A DNA stretch of 64,000 nt, taken from Lutispora saccharofermentans. Lineage in GTDB: Bacteria; Bacillota; Clostridia; Lutisporales; Lutisporaceae. Below are positions 59,640 to 64,000 of the stretch, piece by piece. The stretch's first letter is position 1, and every line of letters begins with the position of its first letter. The position numbers and the translations under genes were made by a program. The DNA lies in the NCBI RefSeq assembly GCF_024363565.1, contig NZ_JAJEKE010000003.1, forward strand, positions 124,001 through 188,000, written 5' to 3'. The notes under the pieces were generated by a model, which made no database searches, had not been told where the DNA came from, and saw only the letters and a list, made by a program, of their open reading frames with translations.

Positions 59640-59765
59640 ATAACCATAGACTACAGAGAAGAACTAAAACCGCGTGCCACGTATTAGGACCCAATAGTAA
59701 TACCTAACAAAATACCAGAAGCTAGAAGCTAGAGGCCAGCGGCTGACCCAAGAGGAATACCATAT
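59640..59765. repeat. Composite periodic repeat, copy 3
   Basis: CGTGCCACG-type words, GGACCCAATAGTAATACCTA (compare 18943-18963), 7-nt units (GAAGCTA, GAAGCTA, GAGGCCA, GCGGCTG) and AGGAATACC at 59753-59761. The order and orientation are those of copy 2. The stretch 59560-59640 before it also shows loose GTGAAGC units. It separates the arginine deiminase and carbamoyltransferase genes. Confidence 0.65.
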
Positions 59766-59790
59766 AGATACATAAAAGGAGGAATATAAA

Positions 59791-60780
59791 ATGGCGGTTA
59801 ATTTAAAAGGCAGAAGTTTTTTAACTTTAATGGACTTTACTCCATCGGAAATCAGGTATATGCTGGATTTGGCCCATGATCTGAAAGCCAAAAAGAGGGC
59901 AGGCATATATAACTACCTTCTCAAGGGCAAAAATATAGTTCTTCTATTCGAGAAGACTTCAACCAGGACCAGATGCGCCTTTGAAGTTGCAGCTTTGGAA
60001 GAAGGAGCCCATGTTACGTATCTGGATCAAAACAGCTCTCAGATGGGTAAAAAGGAATCCTTGGAGGATACGGCGAAAGTATTGGGCAGATTCTATGACG
60101 GTATTGAATACAGAGGCTATAAGCAATCAGTAGTGGAAGATCTGGCTAAATATTCAGGAGTTCCGGTATGGAACGGCCTTACCGACATAGACCATCCGAC
60201 TCAGATACTTGCGGATATGCTTACGATTGAAGAACACATCGCAAAACCCCTTAACAAAGTAAAGGTGGTATTTGTTGGAGATACAAGAAATAATATGTCC
60301 TATGCCTGGATGTATGGCTGTGCCAAGATGGGCATGCACTTTGTGGCGTTAGGACCAAAGGAATTATGGCCCAGTGAAGAAATGATGAAACAAGTAACAG
60401 AAGTTGCAAAAGAAACAGGCGCCGTCATCGAAGTTTCCGATGATGTGGATTTTGCAGTGAAAAATGCAGATGTGATATACACCGATGTATGGGCTTCCAT
60501 GGGAGAAGAAGACAAGATACCGGAAAGAGTTAAGCTTCTTTCCCATTATCAGATAACCATGGATATGATAAATAAGACAAGCAATCCGGATGTTATTTTC
60601 ATGCATTGTTTGCCGGCCTTCCATGATTTTGAGACCAAGATGGCTAAAGAAATGATGGACAAGGGCTACGATATCAGAGAAGTCACCGATGAAGTATTTC
60701 GCAGCAGGCATTCTGTAGTATTTGACGAAGCTGAAAATAGAATGCACACTATAAAGGCAGTCATCGTAGCGACATTGTAG
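59791..60780 (+). CDS. argF: Ornithine carbamoyltransferase (catabolic)
   Basis: A 329-aa enzyme that converts citrulline and phosphate to ornithine and carbamoyl phosphate in the ADI pathway. Carbamoyl-phosphate site [16 protein letters not shown] (about 52-67), [12 protein letters not shown] (about 132), ornithine-loop region and the catalytic HCLPAFHD (about 271) are complete. Its place between arginine deiminase and carbamate kinase indicates the catabolic direction (arcB-type role). AAAGGAGGAATATAAA precedes the ATG. A repeat-rich spacer of 257 bp separates it from the arginine deiminase gene, so it may have its own promoter. Confidence 0.96.
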   Translation: MAVNLKGRSFLTLMDFTPSEIRYMLDLAHDLKAKKRAGIYNYLLKGKNIVLLFEKTSTRTRCAFEVAALEEGAHVTYLDQNSSQMGKKESLEDTAKVLGRFYDGIEYRGYKQSVVEDLAKYSGVPVWNGLTDIDHPTQILADMLTIEEHIAKPLNKVKVVFVGDTRNNMSYAWMYGCAKMGMHFVALGPKELWPSEEMMKQVTEVAKETGAVIEVSDDVDFAVKNADVIYTDVWASMGEEDKIPERVKLLSHYQITMDMINKTSNPDVIFMHCLPAFHDFETKMAKEMMDKGYDIREVTDEVFRSRHSVVFDEAENRMHTIKAVIVATL

Positions 60781-60918
60781 TTAAATAATAAAGTATTTAT
60801 TATATATGCACACTTTTTTATTAATAGTTCACAAAGGTAAAAGAGCTTCCTATATAGAATATGACTCTAATGTATTCTAAGGGTATATATTCAATATTTT
60901 TAGCGAGGAGAGAAAAAC

Positions 60919-61863
60919 ATGGGCGCAACAAAAGTTGTGATAGCATTAGGGGGAAATGCCCTCCAGGAAGCTGGGACTCCGGCAACGGCCGAAGCTCAAT
61001 TTGAAGTAGTAAAAAAGACAGCAGGATATATAGCGGAAATAAGTGAAAAAGGTTATGAAGTAGCAATAGCTCACGGAAATGGCCCTCAGGTAGGAAGGAT
61101 ACTTCTTGCTTCTGAGACTGCATCCTCCGTCACACCGGCAATGCCTTTCGATGTATGCGGAGCCATGAGTCAGGGCTATATAGGATACCATATACAACAA
61201 GCATTGAAGCATGAGCTTGCCAAAAAAGGAAAGGATATTCCCGTAGTAACTTTGGTTACTCAGGTTGTAGTCGATAAAGACGACCCGGGATTCAAAAATC
61301 CGACAAAACCAATCGGTCCTTTCTACAGCGAAGAAGAAGCAAAAAAAATTGCGGCCGAGAAGGGCTATGTAATGAAGGAAGATGCCGGGAGAGGCTGGAG
61401 AAGAGTAGTTGCTTCGCCTGTCCCTGTAAAAATCGTTGAGCTGGATTCGGTAAAGAGGCTTTGGGATTCTACAATAGTGGTCACTGTCGGCGGCGGCGGG
61501 ATTCCGGTTATAGAAAAGGAAGACGGATCTTTGGAAGGAGTTGCAGCGGTTATTGACAAGGATTTAGCTGCGGAAAGATTGGCTGAAGATGTTGACGCCG
61601 ATGTTCTCATGATCCTTACAGAGGTTGAAAAGGTTTCTATAAACTACAAAAAACCAAATCAGCAGGATTTGGATTCCATAACCGTAGACGAAGCTTATAA
61701 ACTCATTGAAGAAGGACATTTTGCACCGGGCAGCATGCTTCCGAAGGTAATGGCGGCCGTTAACTTCGCAAAGTCCAAACCAGGCAAAAAAGCAATAATA
61801 ACTTCCCTATACAATGCAGTTGATGCTTTGGAAGGGAAAGCCGGTACAGCAGTGACAATGTAA
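60919..61863 (+). CDS. arcC: Carbamate kinase
   Basis: A 314-aa kinase that moves the phosphate of carbamoyl phosphate to ADP, giving ATP, CO2 and ammonia. Landmarks: [20 protein letters not shown] (about 4-23), [17 protein letters not shown] (about 50), [13 protein letters not shown] (about 155), [12 protein letters not shown] (about 190) and [15 protein letters not shown] (about 272). Complete and of standard length. GCGAGGAGAGAAAAAC leads the ATG. It ends the pathway and is followed by a strong terminator. The same enzyme could also serve purine and ureide fermentation, where carbamoyl phosphate is again the energy-rich product. Confidence 0.97.
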   Translation: MGATKVVIALGGNALQEAGTPATAEAQFEVVKKTAGYIAEISEKGYEVAIAHGNGPQVGRILLASETASSVTPAMPFDVCGAMSQGYIGYHIQQALKHELAKKGKDIPVVTLVTQVVVDKDDPGFKNPTKPIGPFYSEEEAKKIAAEKGYVMKEDAGRGWRRVVASPVPVKIVELDSVKRLWDSTIVVTVGGGGIPVIEKEDGSLEGVAAVIDKDLAAERLAEDVDADVLMILTEVEKVSINYKKPNQQDLDSITVDEAYKLIEEGHFAPGSMLPKVMAAVNFAKSKPGKKAIITSLYNAVDALEGKAGTAVTM

Positions 61864-61890
61864 TGAACTGCAACAAGTAAACATATATTA

Positions 61891-61950
61891 GAGGCCCCAT
61901 ACCGCAGCAAGGAATGCCCTTGCAGCAGCGGTATGGGGCCTTGTTTCTTA
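61891..61950 (+). terminator. Terminator after carbamate kinase
   Basis: AGGCCCCATACCGC and GCGGTATGGGGCCT form a 14-bp stem over a partly paired loop, followed by TGTTTCTT. The further bases to 62195 are AT-rich and hold only the promoter region of the next operon, with two TTTCGTTT words at 62145 and 62166. Confidence 0.9.
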
Positions 61951-62195
61951 TTATCGCCTCTCTTGCTTATGCTAATTTTTTATAGCAAAACATATAAATA
62001 GGATATACCTGAAGAAAAAGTTATTATATAATATAACCAATAAGAAATCTTTCTTTAACATACTTTTTTGGGTATTTTATACAAAGGTAAATTCACTATT
62101 TTGTAGAAGTTTAATAATATTCAAAAAATTATGATATTCAGACATTTCGTTTCATTGCATTGGGTTTTCGTTTAAATCATTGGAGGTGGATGATT

Positions 62196-63044
62196 TTGAA
62201 GAAGTTCGAGTATGTTAAACCATCAACGCTGGAAGAGATGGCCGATATACTTCAGCAATACGGAGATGGGGCCAAAATACTAAATGGTGGCACTGACCTT
62301 CTGGTCAGGATGAGGGATAATCTCATAAAACCTGAGGTTGTAGTAGATATAAAAGGAATATCCGAGATGAAAAAGCTTGAGCTTACAGAAGAAGGCTTGC
62401 TTATTGGTGCTGCAGTTACTATGAATGAAGTTATCTGCAGCAATGTTGTCTTGGAGAAGTATAGAATACTGGCAGAAGCGGCTCATGAGGTGGGTTCCTA
62501 TCAGCTGAGAAATAGAGCCACCATAGCGGGCAATGTATGCAATGCTTCACCTTCCGGAGACACTATAGCTCCCTTATATGTGCTTTCCGCAAAGGTAAAA
62601 ATCTATAGCAAAGACGGTATAAGGGTAGCTCCTATCGAAGATTTCATCCGGGGCGTAAGAAAGATTGACCTAAAGCCGGCCGAAATCGTTATGGGCATAT
62701 TGCTTCCCAAGATAGAGGGCAAAAATGGAGGCTCATACTACAAGCATGCAAGAAGAAAAGATGTTGACCTTGCTACGGTTGGAGCTGCAGCCTTCTGCAA
62801 TGAGGGCCGGTGGAAGATTGCATATGCGGCAGTAGCGCCTACCATATTGAGGGGGCATAAAGCCGAAGCTATATTGAATGACTTGAAAGAAATAAATGGA
62901 GACACTTTAGTGCCGGCTATGGATGCGGCGGCATCCGAGATATCGCCCATAAGCGACGTGAGAGCCGGCAGGGAATACAGGCTCGATATGATCAGGATAA
63001 GCCTCAAGAGATCCGTATTAGCTGCACTTCTGCAGTATCAATAG
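62196..63044 (+). CDS. Xanthine dehydrogenase-type FAD-binding subunit (second operon)
   Basis: A 282-aa FAD subunit homologous to the one at 48107. FAD contacts are in ILNGGTDLLVRMRDNLIKPE (about 27) and ATIAGNVCNASPSGDTIAPL (about 105-124), followed by the C-terminal CO-dehydrogenase flavoprotein domain. The likely start is TTG 62196, 9 nt after GGAGG; an ATG at 62190 is only 3 nt from it. It opens a second three-subunit operon with the order FAD, Fe-S, Mo, different from the first operon (Mo, FAD, Fe-S). Confidence 0.9.
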   Translation: MKKFEYVKPSTLEEMADILQQYGDGAKILNGGTDLLVRMRDNLIKPEVVVDIKGISEMKKLELTEEGLLIGAAVTMNEVICSNVVLEKYRILAEAAHEVGSYQLRNRATIAGNVCNASPSGDTIAPLYVLSAKVKIYSKDGIRVAPIEDFIRGVRKIDLKPAEIVMGILLPKIEGKNGGSYYKHARRKDVDLATVGAAAFCNEGRWKIAYAAVAPTILRGHKAEAILNDLKEINGDTLVPAMDAAASEISPISDVRAGREYRLDMIRISLKRSVLAALLQYQ

Positions 63045-63065
63045 GAATTGGGAGGGATGGTTGAG

Positions 63066-63533
63066 ATGAAACATGATATATCCTTTACTATAAATGGAGA
63101 GCAGGTTCATCTTGAAGTGGAGCCTAACAAAACGCTTCTCAAGATGCTGAGAGAAGACTTGAACCTCACCGGTGCCAAGGAAGGCTGCGGTGCAGGCGAA
63201 TGCGGCTCATGCACGGTCATAGTCGACGGCAAGGCCGTGAATTCCTGCATGATGCTTGCTGTTGAAGCAAACGGCAAGGATATAATAACCGTAGAAGGAC
63301 TCGCAAAGAATGGGGTGCTGGATCCCCTGCAGGAAACCTTTATAAAAAATGCCGCTCTGCAATGCGGCTACTGTACACCTGGAATGCTTATGTCCGCTAA
63401 GGCTCTTCTCATGAGGAACCCTAACCCCAGTGAAGATGATATAAAAGAGGCCATAGGCGGAAATCTCTGCCGCTGTACCGGCTACAAGATGATAATTGAC
63501 GCGATAAAAGAAGCAGCCGGCCAAATCAATTGA
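63066..63533 (+). CDS. Xanthine dehydrogenase-type 2Fe-2S subunit (second operon)
   Basis: A 155-aa protein with two [2Fe-2S] clusters: GCGAGECGSCTV (about 42-53) and the following NSCMML cysteine, then CGYCTPGM (about 103) and CRCTGY (about 138). About two thirds identical by eye to the subunit at 48966. ATG 63066 follows GGGAGGGATGGTTGAG; an earlier in-frame ATG at 63057 lies inside that site. Confidence 0.92.
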   Translation: MKHDISFTINGEQVHLEVEPNKTLLKMLREDLNLTGAKEGCGAGECGSCTVIVDGKAVNSCMMLAVEANGKDIITVEGLAKNGVLDPLQETFIKNAALQCGYCTPGMLMSAKALLMRNPNPSEDDIKEAIGGNLCRCTGYKMIIDAIKEAAGQIN

Positions 63534-63547
63534 TGGGAGGGTGGAAG

Positions 63548-64000
63548 ATGTACAAATATGTAGGTCATGATATCAAAAGAGTAGACGGCCTTGAAAAGGT
63601 CACCGGCTATGCAAAATATGTAGATGATATAAAAATGGCAGGAATGCTTTATGCAAAGATAAAGAAAAGCCCATACGCCCATGCAAAAATTTTAAAGGTA
63701 GATGTATCCAAAGCCATGGCGCTGGAAGGAGTCAAGGCTGTAATAACGGGAGCGGACGTGCCTAACAGGGTGGGTCTTTACCTGGAGGACAAGACCTTCC
63801 TGGCCACGGACAAGGTCAGGTTTGTCGGAGAAGCTGTAGCGGCTGTGGCTGCCATCAGCGAAGAGATTGCGGAAGAAGCAATCGAATTGATAGAAGTAGA
63901 ATATGAAGAATTGCCTGGGGTATTCAATGCCATGGATGCCATAAAACATGATGCACCTCTTATACACGAAGATTTGGGAAGCTATAAATATGGTCCTATC
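63548..64000 (+). CDS. Xanthine dehydrogenase-type molybdopterin subunit, N-terminal part (runs off the window)
   Basis: The first 151 residues of a molybdopterin-binding subunit. The pattern KRVDGLEKVTGYAKYVDDIK (about 10-29), KKSPYAHAKILKVDVSKA and DKVRFVGEAVAAVAAISEE matches the first domain of the subunit at 45793 and of the xanthine oxidase family. GGGAGGGTGGAAG precedes the ATG. The gene is cut by the window end, so the molybdenum-site motifs cannot be checked. Confidence 0.92.
   Translation, partial: MYKYVGHDIKRVDGLEKVTGYAKYVDDIKMAGMLYAKIKKSPYAHAKILKVDVSKAMALEGVKAVITGADVPNRVGLYLEDKTFLATDKVRFVGEAVAAVAAISEEIAEEAIELIEVEYEELPGVFNAMDAIKHDAPLIHEDLGSYKYGPI

Noticed and set aside
1-64000. tRNA or rRNA genes
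   Set aside because: No tRNA-like cloverleaf with a GGTTCRA arm or rRNA segment was noticed by eye; a dedicated scan could still find one.

Overview
The window looks like the chromosome of a low-GC, anaerobic, spore-forming Firmicute of the Clostridia/Tissierellia type. The evidence is four CotS-type spore-coat kinases or kinase relatives, yabG, a SpoIID-type protein, veg, sigma-K-like and sigma-54-like promoters, strong Shine-Dalgarno sequences, and catabolic genes aimed at amino acids, peptides, purines and pyrimidines rather than sugars. I assign no species.

Layout. 1-2.25 kb: the end of a TldD/PmbA protein and an M18 aminopeptidase. 2.4-11.7 kb: an eight-gene unit (PucR-type regulator, OPT transporter, Asp/Glu/hydantoin racemase-like protein, DUF917, DUF1177, AroM-like protein, M29-type aminopeptidase, unknown protein). 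The decayed 3' end of a second copy lies directly upstream, so the unit was probably once a tandem duplication. 11.6-12.9 kb: gene debris, including a broken IS1096-passenger-type gene. 12.9-17.3 kb: a shortened UroD-like gene, a YfcC-family carrier and an AbgB-like amidohydrolase, with a divergent MarR regulator and a palindromic operator. 17.4-26.6 kb: mannose-1-phosphate guanylyltransferase, a tiny holin-like toxin gene bracketed by inverted composite repeats, a lipoprotein, a glycosyltransferase, an ATP-cone protein and a spore-coat operon. 26.7-34.9 kb: a TetR-controlled MacAB-like efflux operon with a very clear promoter/operator, a MarR regulator sharing an operator with an ArsA-type ATPase, and an AraC pseudogene. 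35-39.9 kb: a second coat glycosyltransferase, a cluster of four DnaA boxes, another CotS kinase, yabG, and a SpoIID-amidase fusion whose amidase half has lost its zinc ligands.

39.9-49.4 kb is a nucleobase region: two tandem NCS1 permeases, an IclR regulator, a cytosine-deaminase-like amidohydrolase and a three-subunit xanthine dehydrogenase-type enzyme. A shared 15-bp palindrome sits in front of both permeases and the deaminase. 49.6-61.9 kb, beginning with veg, is an arginine/peptide region: RocB-like peptidase, a sigma-54 activator, an amidinotransferase-family enzyme behind a good -24/-12 promoter, an M28 peptidase, an NhaC-family antiporter, then arginine deiminase, ornithine carbamoyltransferase and carbamate kinase. 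A second xanthine dehydrogenase-type operon starts at 62.2 kb and runs off the window.

Together the genes describe a cell that lives on peptides, arginine and nitrogen heterocycles and gains ATP from carbamoyl phosphate. The least understood parts are the DUF917/DUF1177/AroM operon with its collapsed twin, a structured repeat (three copies) with a compensatory base-pair change, and a composite 7-nt/10-nt periodic repeat family in the intergenic regions.
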